The translations under genes and the position numbers were made by a program. Below, one piece after another: positions 13,696-21,851 of a stretch of DNA of 64,000 nt (positions are counted from its first letter, which is position 1; every line of letters begins with the position of its first letter). The notes below the pieces were generated by a model. It did not search any database and was not told the origin of the DNA. It saw nothing but the letters and a program-made list of their open reading frames with translations. The DNA lies in NCBI RefSeq assembly GCF_026805325.1, contig NZ_JAPRAT010000016.1:17411-81410 (forward strand), read 5' to 3'. The stretch comes from Natronobacillus azotifigens (GTDB lineage: Bacteria; Bacillota; Bacilli; Bacillales; Amphibacillaceae).

Positions 13696-13857
13696 TTACT
13701 GGTACAGAGTAACATATTTGTTGCTTCTAATTTCATCATACCCTAAACCTTCATTGTCTACTGATTCATGGCGATCACTTGTTAAACTATCTACCGTCTG
13801 CCATTCTGTTTGATCGATAATCGGCTTTGCATTTGCTTCAATTTTATATAAATAATA
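13696..13857 (-). pseudogene. possible C-terminal gene remnant downstream of fic
   Basis: On the reverse strand 53 codons stay open before a TAA, with protein-like composition (for example DQTEWQTVDSL, DNEGLGYDEIRS, ending NKYVTLYQ). A stop immediately precedes the open stretch and there is no start codon or ribosome-binding site. The simplest reading is the surviving C-terminal end of a lost gene. I do not recognise the family. Chance openness cannot be excluded in 160 bases. The rest of 13581-13870 shows nothing I can name. Confidence 0.35.
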
Positions 13858-13870
13858 TTATTGGAACACC

Positions 13871-14596
13871 TTATCTTTCTATTTCATCATCAAATTCTTG
13901 GATTTGCGACTTTTCTTTGTTATTAAATCGCTGCATCCTTCGAGCTTCATCACAAATCAACTCAAAAGAAAACTTAGTGATGCCATCAACATCTTGTTTT
14001 GCCAAGTAGTTAACATAAGTCGCTTTATCTTTTGCTTGAATGATCAATGGTGGTAAGTCATGCTGCATTAACGAGTAATTCATCAACATCCGACCAGTTC
14101 TTCCGTTACCATCTGAAAATGGATGAATACGTTCAAATTGAATGTGGAAGTCCATAACCACTCTTAAAACGTCCATGTCTTTAGTTGCCCCTTCTAGCTG
14201 ATAATTTAGATTATCAATCCATTGTTTCATTAACAGCGGGGTTTCATGTGGAGATCCTGTTAGAAAATCAGCACCCTGAATCGCATTTTCACTTGTTTTG
14301 AATTGACCTTTATCAACCAATAATCGATCCATAAGTTTTTTATGAATATCCTTTAAGATAGAAAGATTTAACGGTTGTTTATCTCGCAACTGATCAATAA
14401 CATAAGCAAAAGCATCCCGGTGATTTTCTATCTCAAAAAATTCACGTTTAGTATAACCGCCCGGCAACGTATCATGTAAAATAATAGACACGGTATCAGG
14501 TAATGTTACCGTATTCCCCTCGATTGCTGACGAGTGGTGCGCTAAACGCACTAAGACATCTTGAAAATATTCTTCTAATTGAAACTTATTTAGCAT
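13871..14596 (-). CDS. Fic/DOC family protein (probable AMP transferase, class II)
   Basis: Fic proteins transfer AMP or another phosphate-containing group onto target-protein hydroxyls. The full core motif HPFSDGNGRTGR is present, with catalytic His at residue 158. An N-terminal inhibitory-helix motif, SSAIEGN (residues 22-28; S/TxxxEG/N), marks a class II, self-inhibited enzyme, so no separate antitoxin is required. 241 residues. The small ORF 14620-14838 lies 23 bases upstream in the same direction and may be cotranscribed. The locus replaces the sulfate-assimilation cluster found here in B. subtilis. The target is unknown. Confidence 0.85.
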   Translation of the reverse strand: MLNKFQLEEYFQDVLVRLAHHSSAIEGNTVTLPDTVSIILHDTLPGGYTKREFFEIENHRDAFAYVIDQLRDKQPLNLSILKDIHKKLMDRLLVDKGQFKTSENAIQGADFLTGSPHETPLLMKQWIDNLNYQLEGATKDMDVLRVVMDFHIQFERIHPFSDGNGRTGRMLMNYSLMQHDLPPLIIQAKDKATYVNYLAKQDVDGITKFSFELICDEARRMQRFNNKEKSQIQEFDDEIER

Positions 14597-14619
14597 GATT
14601 ATAACGTCCTTTCCATTGA

Positions 14620-14838
14620 TTATACAGGTTTATTTGGTGTGCGTGGATGCGAGTCTCGATGATAAGGAATACCATCGTTATCTGTATCTGAGCTATAAGA
14701 ATTTGATCCTAACTTTAGATCTTGTAAATCTTCAAGATCATATCGATCACTACTCCTTGTTCCGAAACCATGAACCAGATTCTCTTTTGTTAAAGAGTGA
14801 CCATTTAAAATATTTGTTAATTGTGTATTTAATTTCAC
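14620..14838 (-). CDS. small protein with a Ca2+-binding-like DxDxDG loop
   Basis: A 72-residue frame on the reverse strand starting at GTG 14838, with a weak AGGA about five bases upstream; a stop lies three codons further up, so it cannot be much longer. The C-terminal half contains SDTDNDGIPYHRDSHPRTP. Its DTDNDGIPYHRD segment fits the DxDxDGxxxxxD loop of EF-hand, dockerin and thrombospondin-3 type calcium sites. I do not recognise the family. It is either a small partner of the adjacent fic gene or the C-terminal scrap of a larger surface or toxin protein. Confidence 0.45.
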   Translation of the reverse strand: MKLNTQLTNILNGHSLTKENLVHGFGTRSSDRYDLEDLQDLKLGSNSYSSDTDNDGIPYHRDSHPRTPNKPV

Positions 14839-14946
14839 TAAATCCTATGATAAATTTGGAGAATTATTTGATATTAGTTAAACTTTTCACGACAATAGCA
14901 TACATTTTTTTCTTTTTTAAAATATAGCGGATCAATGATATCTCTT

Positions 14947-15129
14947 TTAAAGATATGTGTATCCCCTTTTTCTAACAATTTGATAAACCAAAATGAAACT
15001 AAAACCAGTAATAGCAAGTAGATAATAGTGATGAACATCAACCGCTGTAAAGTTCCAACTTACCTTGAATAATTGGAGAACTAGTGGAACAATGGCCCCC
15101 ATAGCGGCAATTAGAAATGTCCATCCCAA
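14947..15129 (-). CDS. small two-helix membrane protein or gene fragment
   Basis: About 60 residues from a TTG at 15129 with two hydrophobic stretches (WTFLIAAMGAIVPLVLQLF and YLLAITGFSFILVYQIV) joined by a short polar loop, ending in basic residues. The frame is open only eight codons further upstream before a TAA, and no convincing Shine-Dalgarno sequence is seen. It may be a genuine small membrane protein or the remnant of a larger one. I do not recognise it. Confidence 0.3.
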   Translation of the reverse strand: MGWTFLIAAMGAIVPLVLQLFKVSWNFTAVDVHHYYLLAITGFSFILVYQIVRKRGYTYL

Positions 15130-15279
15130 TTTAAATTTCGTTTCTTCAAGCTTTTAATACATAGTAAGATAACTTTTTTTGGATAATTTAGTTAAGTTTA
15201 TTATATCAAACAAATTGAAATTCACAATAAAAACCATGGTGTACGCTTCCGTTGGCCAAATAATCACGAACTGTTATTA

Positions 15280-15500
15280 TTGTTCTATTTCCATAAACTG
15301 TGCATTATGAACTTTAATTGCAACCTCCTCCGGAGTCGCTCCGGAAATGAAGGGCCTACGCTTTCCGCAGGCACGGCCTCAACTAACTCGAAAGCAAAAA
15401 GCGTGCTTTCGAGTGGATTTTCGGCTCGCGCTGGGGCTGCGATTACTCGCCCCATCGAAGTGATTTGTTCCTGCAGGAGTCTTGCCCCTTCATTTCCTAC
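15280..15500 (+). repeat. large-hairpin repeat element 1
   Basis: GC-rich island in an AT-rich gap. Outer inverted repeat GGAAATGAAGGG (15342-15353) / CCCTTCATTTCC (15486-15497); inner inverted repeat ACTCGAAAGCA / TGCTTTCGAGT (15386-15414). It carries the CTTTCCGCAGG and CCTGCAGGAGT blocks common to this family. The preceding TAAACTGTGCATTA also occurs (as TAAATTGTGCATTA) before element 3. No credible gene: the 91-codon frame across it is only a by-product of high GC. Confidence 0.8.
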
Positions 15501-15655
15501 GCTCAGTGCTAAGCAAAAAACAAGTGTTCAAATTGTTGATAATTGGATAATTTGATTAAAAAAAGATCTAATTAGAAGGTTTTATAGGTTAACTTTCTTC
15601 GATTATCTAAAGAAATATTTCTTGATTTCACACAGAATTATTACTGTTTTAGCAA

Positions 15656-15803
15656 AGTCAGAAAAGGGGTGACACTCCAGTGGGATTAGCGGGAGTCGAA
15701 GATCCACTTGGTAAAGGGTTTTTCTTTACCAAGTTAGCTGAGAACCCGCCCACGGAAAGGGAGCCCATTTTCTGACGTAGCGGGTAAGGCCCACTTGCTT
15801 AAT
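15656..15803 (-). repeat. large-hairpin repeat element 2 (opposite orientation to element 1)
   Basis: Outer inverted repeat GTCAGAAAA (15658-15666) / TTTTCTGAC (15768-15776); inner ACTTGGTAAAG / CTTTACCAAGT (about 15705-15734). It contains TGACACTCCAGTGGGA and CCCACGGAAAGGGAG, the reverse-orientation version of the blocks in elements 1 and 3. Its closest relative in the window is element 4 (GACACTCC, AAGATCCACTT, GTTAGCTGA shared). Confidence 0.78.
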
Positions 15804-15915
15804 GCATAGTTAGTGTCAGATGTGTAAGTTTTTATACAAATGAATTGTCCGTGTCATGGATAAAGAACAACAAACGTCTCAAAGTAAATAATAACTAAGC
15901 ATGTACTAACAATCT

Positions 15916-15953
15916 AAAAAAGCCGTGGGCTATGAATTTGGCTCACGACTTCT
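15916..15953 (-). terminator. rqcH terminator
   Basis: On the reverse strand AAGTCGTGAGC pairs, with one mismatch, with GCCCACGGCTT, followed by a run of six T residues. It is 15-50 bases past the rqcH stop. Confidence 0.65.
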
Positions 15954-15967
15954 TAAGTTGTTTCGTA

Positions 15968-17698
15968 TCATTTATTTTCCTTACTCAGCGGATCTTCTTT
16001 TAATGTTTCTAAAAAGCTCCGATCAGGTGTTACGAATACTGTTTTTTGTTGATCATAAGTTACATACCCAGGTTTTGCTCCGTTCGGTTTTTTTACATGA
16101 CGTACTTCAGTATAGTCAACAGGAACCGAGGAAGAAGTACTTGCTTTACTAAACAATGCTGCAAGTTGTGCCGCTTCTGCCAAAGTATCTTCACTAGGAT
16201 TGGCAGACCGGATAATGACGTGTGAACCAGGAATATCTTTCGTGTGTAACCAAATATCGTTTTTCGCAGCAAGACGATTTGTTAAATATTCATTTTGTTT
16301 GTTATTACGTCCTACTAAAATAGGTGTTCCGTCTGAACCATAATAAGTTTCTGGGTTTGGCTTTACTTGTTTCTTTTGCTTCTTTTGCTGTTTTCCTTTT
16401 GTTTTTAAGTATCCTTGTTCGCGTAATTCTTGTCTAATTTCTTCAATATCCTCTTCACGTGCTGTCTCCACTTGTTGAATGATGTCTGTTAAGTAACAAA
16501 TTTCCGAATGCGCTTTTTCTATTTCAATTGCTAGTTTTGCTTTCGATGTTTTTAATTTTTGGTACGTTTTGAAATAGCTTTGGGCATTTTCACTCGGCGT
16601 TTTATTTGGATTCAGTTCGATTTTCATTGTTTTTTGGTCTGGATCATAATAATCAATCACTTCGACAGAGGAGTCCCCTTGGTTAACTAAATGAAGATGA
16701 GCAGTTAATAATTCCCCTTTTCGTTGGTAGTTATCTGCTCGATCTGCTTTCTTAATCGTTTGTTGTTGTTTCTTGATTTTTCGATTGTTTTTTTCAAGTT
16801 CATTTTTCAATAACCGGGCTAAGTCACCAGCTTGTTGTTTGACCCGGTCACGTTCTGCTTTTCCTGAATAAAAAGCATCCAGCATAATACTAACAGTGTC
16901 AAAAGTTTTACTGGCTTGTGTATACTGTTGTAATTCGAGCACATAAAAATCTTCTTTATTTCCCATATAAATGATAGGAGTGTATTGATGATTTTTTATC
17001 TGATTCATTACATCGGTGAATACATCACCGTAAGCAGAGATAGAATCGCTGTCAACACGGTGAATAATTTCATTAGCCAATAAAGGGGACATACCCATCA
17101 AGTTATTGACGAGTTGTTGCGCTAGGTTCTCTGCACTTGGATCAAGTAATTGTTCCAATTCTTCTTTGTTTAAAGTAATTGGATTTTGTTTGTTTTGATT
17201 AGGCGGGTATACGTAATCTTGGCCTGGTAAAATGGTGCGGTGTCGATTTTGATTTGGTGAAACATGTTTAATACTGTCTAGGATATGGCCCTTCTCTTGA
17301 TCTAGAAGTAAAATATTACTATGTTTACCCATCAATTCTATCCGCAATGTTTTTCGAATTTCGTCACCAATTTCATTTTTCCCGCGAATTGAAAAAGAGA
17401 TGATTCGCTCATTCTCATATTGTTCTATGGACTCGATAAAACTACCAACCAGATGTTTTCGTAATAACATACAAAACATTGGTGGTTCGGTAGGGTTATG
17501 GTAGCTATCTTTCGTTATATGTACACGCGCATAACTTGGATGAGCAGATAACAGTAATGACTTATTCTTCCCATGCGCTCGAATGGTTAACACTAACTCC
17601 GTTTTTGTTGGTTGATAGATCTTAAGAATGCGTCCTGTTCTCAATTCGTCGATCATTTCTTTGGTTATTGCTCTTGTAACAACACCATCAAATCCCAT
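15968..17698 (-). CDS. rqcH: RqcH: NFACT ribosome-quality-control factor
   Basis: Binds stalled 50S-peptidyl-tRNA complexes and recruits alanyl-tRNA to add C-terminal alanine tails that mark the nascent chain for degradation. NFACT-N begins MGFDGVVTRAI; a helical and coiled-coil middle (residues about 270-430, rich in Lys/Glu/Gln) follows; the NFACT-R domain near the C-terminus carries GRNNKQNEYLTNRLA and DIWLHTKDIPGSHVII. The start is ATG 17698 after AGGTGA, giving 576 residues (B. subtilis about 570). Residue pair 97-98 is Glu-Arg, where B. subtilis has the functionally important Asp-Arg. Divergently transcribed from the ATPase gene. Older annotations call the family fibronectin-binding protein. 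Confidence 0.93.
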   Translation of the reverse strand: MGFDGVVTRAITKEMIDELRTGRILKIYQPTKTELVLTIRAHGKNKSLLLSAHPSYARVHITKDSYHNPTEPPMFCMLLRKHLVGSFIESIEQYENERIISFSIRGKNEIGDEIRKTLRIELMGKHSNILLLDQEKGHILDSIKHVSPNQNRHRTILPGQDYVYPPNQNKQNPITLNKEELEQLLDPSAENLAQQLVNNLMGMSPLLANEIIHRVDSDSISAYGDVFTDVMNQIKNHQYTPIIYMGNKEDFYVLELQQYTQASKTFDTVSIMLDAFYSGKAERDRVKQQAGDLARLLKNELEKNNRKIKKQQQTIKKADRADNYQRKGELLTAHLHLVNQGDSSVEVIDYYDPDQKTMKIELNPNKTPSENAQSYFKTYQKLKTSKAKLAIEIEKAHSEICYLTDIIQQVETAREEDIEEIRQELREQGYLKTKGKQQKKQKKQVKPNPETYYGSDGTPILVGRNNKQNEYLTNRLAAKNDIWLHTKDIPGSHVIIRSANPSEDTLAEAAQLAALFSKASTSSSVPVDYTEVRHVKKPNGAKPGYVTYDQQKTVFVTPDRSFLETLKEDPLSKENK

Positions 17699-17788
17699 AA
17701 TTATCACCTCATTCTCCTCATTATAGCATGTTTTAAATGGTACATGCATATTTATCATTACAAGTGAAAGTGGATGGAGGGATGTAGT

Positions 17789-20467
17789 GTGAAATGGTAT
17801 CAAATGAGTTCAGACCAGGTTTGTAAGAAATTAGCGGTTGATCAGAATAGCGGTCTGAAACAAAAAGTTGCAGAAGAACGGTTGAAAAAAACTGGACCCA
17901 ATCAACTAGCGGAAAATGATAAACCTAGTTTATGGTTTCTTTTTATTAAACAGTTTCAAGATTTTATGGTAATCGTGCTATTAGCGGCAACATTGTTAGC
18001 TGGTTTGCTCGGTGAGTATATCGATGCAATCGTCATTATTATTATTGTTTTTATTAATAGTTTGCTTGGTTTTTTTCAAGAACAGAAAGCGGAAAAATCG
18101 TTAGCGAAATTAAAGGCACTGTCTGCTCCGTTGGCTCATGTTCTTCGTGACAAGCAATGGGTTACAATCCCGTCTGAAGAAGTAGTTGTCGGAGATATAT
18201 TAAAACTAACGAGTGGAGATCGTGTTGTTGCAGATATGCGAATCATTGAAGAGACAGGTATAGCAATCGAAGAATCTTCCTTAACAGGAGAATCAGTACC
18301 AATTAACAAGTCTTCTGAATCGATAAACCAAGATGATTTGGATTATCCAGATCAAATCAACATGGCGTTCATGGGAACATTAGTAACAAATGGTCATGGC
18401 ATAGGTATAGTAACTGCTACAGGAATGGAGACAATGGTTGGGCAGATTGCCGATTTGATTGTTCAGACACCATCGCAACAAACACCCCTAGAAAGAAGAT
18501 TAGCGGGACTAGGAAAAGTGTTAGTTGTACTAGCCCTTTTACTTACCTCTTTTGTAGTTGTTTTGGGGGTATGGCAAGGAAACCCGATTTATGAGATGTT
18601 TCTAGCTGGAGTATCATTAGCTGTTGCAGCCATACCAGAAGGGTTACCTGCAATTGTAACCGTAGCGTTGTCTTTGGGTGTTCAGCGTATGATTAAAAAG
18701 AAAGCGATTGTACGGAAATTATCGGCTGTGGAAACATTGGGTAGTACTACCGTCATTTGCTCAGATAAAACAGGTACGATGACTGAGAATAAGATGACAA
18801 TTGAACAACTTTATTTATATAAACAGTCAATTGAAGTGACAGGTGGGCACCAATTAACCGGAGCATTTAAGTCGGCCAACAGAGAAATAGGTACGAGTTC
18901 AGTTCGTGATTTATTATTATATGGAATGGTATGTAGTCATGCTTCCATTGAGAGGACTAAATCAACTTTCCAAGTAGAGGGAGACCCAACGGAGGCTGCT
19001 ATCGTTGTTGCTGCACATAAAGCAAGTTTGTCTAAGCAAGATAAGGACAAGTTCAGAATTATCAAGGAATACCCGTTTGACTCCGATCGAAAAAGAATGA
19101 CCGTAATTGTTGAAAACGAAAAAAGAGAACGCTTTGCAATAGTAAAAGGCGCACCAGATGTACTTTTGCCAAGAGTTACTACAGTAATGGATAAACAAAG
19201 AAAAGTGACTTTAGGAACAAAAGAACAAAAGGAAATTGAGGGAAAAGTGTATCAGATGGCAGAACAAGCACTGCGAACGATTGCTATTTGTGTGAAGCCG
19301 CTCAAGCAAGGGCAAGACGATAGTAGTTTGTCTGTTGAAAATCAGTTAACCTTCATTGGTCTGATCGGCATGATTGATCCACCGAGAAAAGAAGTAAAAA
19401 AAGCGATTAAATCCTGTAAAAATGCAGGGATCAAAACAGTGATGATTACAGGTGACCACGCCGTTACAGCAAAAGCAATCGCGAAACAGTTGAATCTAAT
19501 TCCATCACATGGGAAGATTCTTACTGGGCACGATTTGAATAATATGCCCGATAGAGAACTTCAAGAGCAAGTGGACGACACATATGTATTCGCTCGGGTA
19601 ACCCCTGCACATAAGTTGAAAATTGTTCAAGCATTACAAGACAATGGACATATTGTTGCGATGACAGGTGATGGTGTGAACGATGCGCCAGCGTTAAAAG
19701 CTAGTGATATTGGTATAAGTATGGGTCAATCGGGAACGGATGTAGCGAAAGAAGCCTCTGCATTGGTTCTATTGGATGATAATTTTACCACGATACAATC
19801 GGCGATTGAAGAAGGAAGAAATATTTATGAAAATATCCGAAAGTTTATTCGTTATTTGTTGGCATCGAATGTGGGAGAAATACTTGTGATGTTATTTGCA
19901 ATGTTATTTGCTTTTCCGTTACCTTTAATACCTGTGCAAATTCTTTGGGTTAATTTAGTTACCGATGGTCTACCCGCATTAGCGTTAGGTTTAGACCAAC
20001 CAGAAGGAGATTTGATGAATAGGCCTCCAAGACCGGTTAAAGAAGGTGTTTTTGCGAGAGGGTTAGGTTTTAAAATCATTTCTCGAGGGTTACTAATCGG
20101 GATTGTAACTTTTATTGCTTTTGCATCTGCATACCAAAACGGGCAACATCACTTGGAATATGCTCGTACGATCGCATTTATGACCTTGGTGGTCGCACAG
20201 TTAATCCATGTGTTTGATTGTCGAAGTGAGCATTCCGTATTCGCACGTAATCCATTTCAAAATATGTATTTAATCGGTGCGGTTATCTCTTCTTTAGCAC
20301 TGTTAATACCGATCATATATTTTGAACCATTACAAACTATTTTTTCAACAGTACCTTTAAGAACGAACGATTGGATCGGAATTGTTACCTTGAGTTTTAT
20401 TCCCACTGTGTTATTTGGTTTTACAAAAAGCAAAGAAAAAGCGTATAATAAGAAAGATCGTGTATAG
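17789..20467 (+). CDS. yloB: calcium-transporting P-type ATPase (type IIA, SERCA-like)
   Basis: ATP-driven Ca2+ export across the cytoplasmic membrane. Motifs in order: TGES in the actuator domain, membrane helix 4 AAIPEGLPAIV (ion site), phosphorylation site SDKTGTMT (Asp about residue 330), KGAPD in the nucleotide domain, and hinge TGDGVNDAPALK; about ten membrane helices. The start is GTG 17789, seven bases after GGAGG (892 residues; B. subtilis YloB 890). Cation specificity is inferred from family type. A strong terminator follows. Confidence 0.93.
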   Translation: MKWYQMSSDQVCKKLAVDQNSGLKQKVAEERLKKTGPNQLAENDKPSLWFLFIKQFQDFMVIVLLAATLLAGLLGEYIDAIVIIIIVFINSLLGFFQEQKAEKSLAKLKALSAPLAHVLRDKQWVTIPSEEVVVGDILKLTSGDRVVADMRIIEETGIAIEESSLTGESVPINKSSESINQDDLDYPDQINMAFMGTLVTNGHGIGIVTATGMETMVGQIADLIVQTPSQQTPLERRLAGLGKVLVVLALLLTSFVVVLGVWQGNPIYEMFLAGVSLAVAAIPEGLPAIVTVALSLGVQRMIKKKAIVRKLSAVETLGSTTVICSDKTGTMTENKMTIEQLYLYKQSIEVTGGHQLTGAFKSANREIGTSSVRDLLLYGMVCSHASIERTKSTFQVEGDPTEAAIVVAAHKASLSKQDKDKFRIIKEYPFDSDRKRMTVIVENEKRERFAIVKGAPDVLLPRVTTVMDKQRKVTLGTKEQKEIEGKVYQMAEQALRTIAICVKPLKQGQDDSSLSVENQLTFIGLIGMIDPPRKEVKKAIKSCKNAGIKTVMITGDHAVTAKAIAKQLNLIPSHGKILTGHDLNNMPDRELQEQVDDTYVFARVTPAHKLKIVQALQDNGHIVAMTGDGVNDAPALKASDIGISMGQSGTDVAKEASALVLLDDNFTTIQSAIEEGRNIYENIRKFIRYLLASNVGEILVMLFAMLFAFPLPLIPVQILWVNLVTDGLPALALGLDQPEGDLMNRPPRPVKEGVFARGLGFKIISRGLLIGIVTFIAFASAYQNGQHHLEYARTIAFMTLVVAQLIHVFDCRSEHSVFARNPFQNMYLIGAVISSLALLIPIIYFEPLQTIFSTVPLRTNDWIGIVTLSFIPTVLFGFTKSKEKAYNKKDRV

Positions 20468-20494
20468 AACGATTCACTTCTATACACTTTTTTC
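20460..20494 (+). terminator. terminator after the Ca2+ ATPase gene
   Basis: GTGTATAGAA (20460-20469) pairs with TTCTATACAC (20478-20487), followed by six T residues. The hairpin begins inside the last codons of the ATPase gene. Confidence 0.9.
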
Positions 20495-20495
20495 T

Positions 20496-20526
20496 TTGAT
20501 AAAATCAATAACAATATGAATAAAAT
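20496..20526 (+). promoter_or_regulatory. candidate promoter for the yicC gene
   Basis: TTGATA (20496-20501), a 19-base spacer and TAAAAT (20521-20526), directly after the upstream terminator. The spacer is long, so this is tentative. Confidence 0.35.
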
Positions 20527-20541
20527 TATGGATGTGATTTT

Positions 20542-21429
20542 ATGGCAAATAGTATGACGGGTTTTGGACAGCATACAGTCTATGTTGATCAAACGTCCAT
20601 TTCTGTTGAAGTAAGAACAGTAAATCATCGTTTTTTTGACTTATCCTTAAAAATCCCTCGGTCATTTTATGTGTTAGAAGCTAAGGTGAAAAATATACTA
20701 CAATCTTATTTTGGGCGCGGTAGGGTTGAGGTGTATGTAACAGTAGAAGGTCAGGGTTTGGTGGAACGAGTGGTAGATGTTGATTGGTTATTGCTTGATC
20801 AATATATAAACCATATGACAGTGATAAAAGAGAAATATTTAGATAAACATGACTTATCGGTCGACATTCTTCCTAACTTAGAGGAAATATTTATTGTTAC
20901 AGAGGTAGAAAAACAAACAGATCAAATCAAGAAGGCATTCATCGATGCTGTCAACATAGCTTGTCAGCAAGCAGAACAAATGCGGCAAACAGAAGGTTCT
21001 ATGTTAATTGAGGATATTTTAAAGAGAATGAAGAATATCGATAAAATTACAAATCAACTACACGATCGGCGAGATACGGTTATCAAGGATTATCACAAAC
21101 GAATTTTGGATCGTTTAAGTAATTATACTGCAGAAATAAATCAAACAAGTGACCCTAGAATTTTTCAAGAAGTTGCTTTACTAGCGGAAAAAGGAGATAT
21201 TTCTGAAGAAATAACTCGATTACATAGTCATGTTGAACAATTTATAGATACTGCTAATCAAGTAGCTCCTAAAGAGATTGGCAGGAAGCTTGAATTTATT
21301 CTACAAGAAATGTTGCGGGAGACTAATACAATTGGATCAAAAGCAAATGATCCGCAAATTAGCAATTGGGTAGTTGATTTGAAGACAGAAATAGAAAAAA
21401 TAAAAGAACAAATTCAAAATATTGAATAA
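20542..21429 (+). CDS. yicC: YicC/YloC-family endoribonuclease
   Basis: Member of the YicC family, for which endoribonuclease activity has been shown in relatives. The N-terminus MANSMTGFGQ and the segment VEVRTVNHRFFDLSLKIPR are the family signature; the C-terminal part contains EEITRLHSHVEQF and GRKLEFILQEMLRETNTIGSK, the most conserved block. 295 residues, the usual length. It precedes remA, gmk and rpoZ as in B. subtilis. RNA targets cannot be inferred. Confidence 0.9.
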   Translation: MANSMTGFGQHTVYVDQTSISVEVRTVNHRFFDLSLKIPRSFYVLEAKVKNILQSYFGRGRVEVYVTVEGQGLVERVVDVDWLLLDQYINHMTVIKEKYLDKHDLSVDILPNLEEIFIVTEVEKQTDQIKKAFIDAVNIACQQAEQMRQTEGSMLIEDILKRMKNIDKITNQLHDRRDTVIKDYHKRILDRLSNYTAEINQTSDPRIFQEVALLAEKGDISEEITRLHSHVEQFIDTANQVAPKEIGRKLEFILQEMLRETNTIGSKANDPQISNWVVDLKTEIEKIKEQIQNIE

Positions 21430-21434
21430 CCATT

Positions 21435-21462
21435 TTCAATCAAGGCTAGTTTATACTATAAT
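21435..21462 (+). promoter_or_regulatory. candidate SigA promoter for remA
   Basis: TTCAAT (21435-21440), a 16-base spacer and a perfect TATAAT (21457-21462), in an AT-rich region about 75 bases before the remA start. The -35 is weak. Confidence 0.55.
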
Positions 21463-21536
21463 AATATAGATAACAATGGATAAAAATAGTATAGTATGTA
21501 TACAACCTATTGTTGTATGAAGAGGGGGAAATAGAT

Positions 21537-21797
21537 ATGAGTTTACGTTTAATAAATATTGGTTTTGGTAATGTTGTTTCTGCTAATCGAATAATTACTA
21601 TCGTTTCGCCAGAATCAGCGCCAATTAAAAGAATTATTACGGTTGCAAGAGAAAATAATAAATTAGTAGATGCAACTTACGGAAGAAGAACGAGAGCAGT
21701 TATTGTGACAGATAGTGATCATGTTATTTTATCAGCCGTACAACCAGAAACGGTTGGGCAACGCGTATTAAGTCATGAAGAAGAGCTTGACGAATAA
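21537..21797 (+). CDS. remA: RemA/DUF370 biofilm-matrix regulator
   Basis: Small DNA-binding protein that activates matrix and osmoprotection genes in B. subtilis. The frame begins [18 protein letters not shown] and includes [19 protein letters not shown], both highly conserved in DUF370. The start is ATG 21537, after AGAGGGGGAA, giving 86 residues (B. subtilis 89); the upstream codons of the open frame have no ribosome-binding site. Located directly before gmk, its usual place. Confidence 0.93.
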   Translation: MSLRLINIGFGNVVSANRIITIVSPESAPIKRIITVARENNKLVDATYGRRTRAVIVTDSDHVILSAVQPETVGQRVLSHEEELDE

Positions 21798-21851
21798 AAC
21801 GAACAAAGCGTAACGCTTAACGATAAATTAAGGTACAGGGGGATCAATGTT

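Noticed and set aside
14595..14927. A 110-codon forward frame opposite the small Ca-loop ORF
   Set aside because: It is antisense to the more protein-like reverse-strand ORF and has low-complexity hydrophobic composition.
15280..15555. A 91-codon forward frame across repeat element 1
   Set aside because: It is open because the island is GC-rich; the frame is not conserved in the sister element at 37.3 kb.
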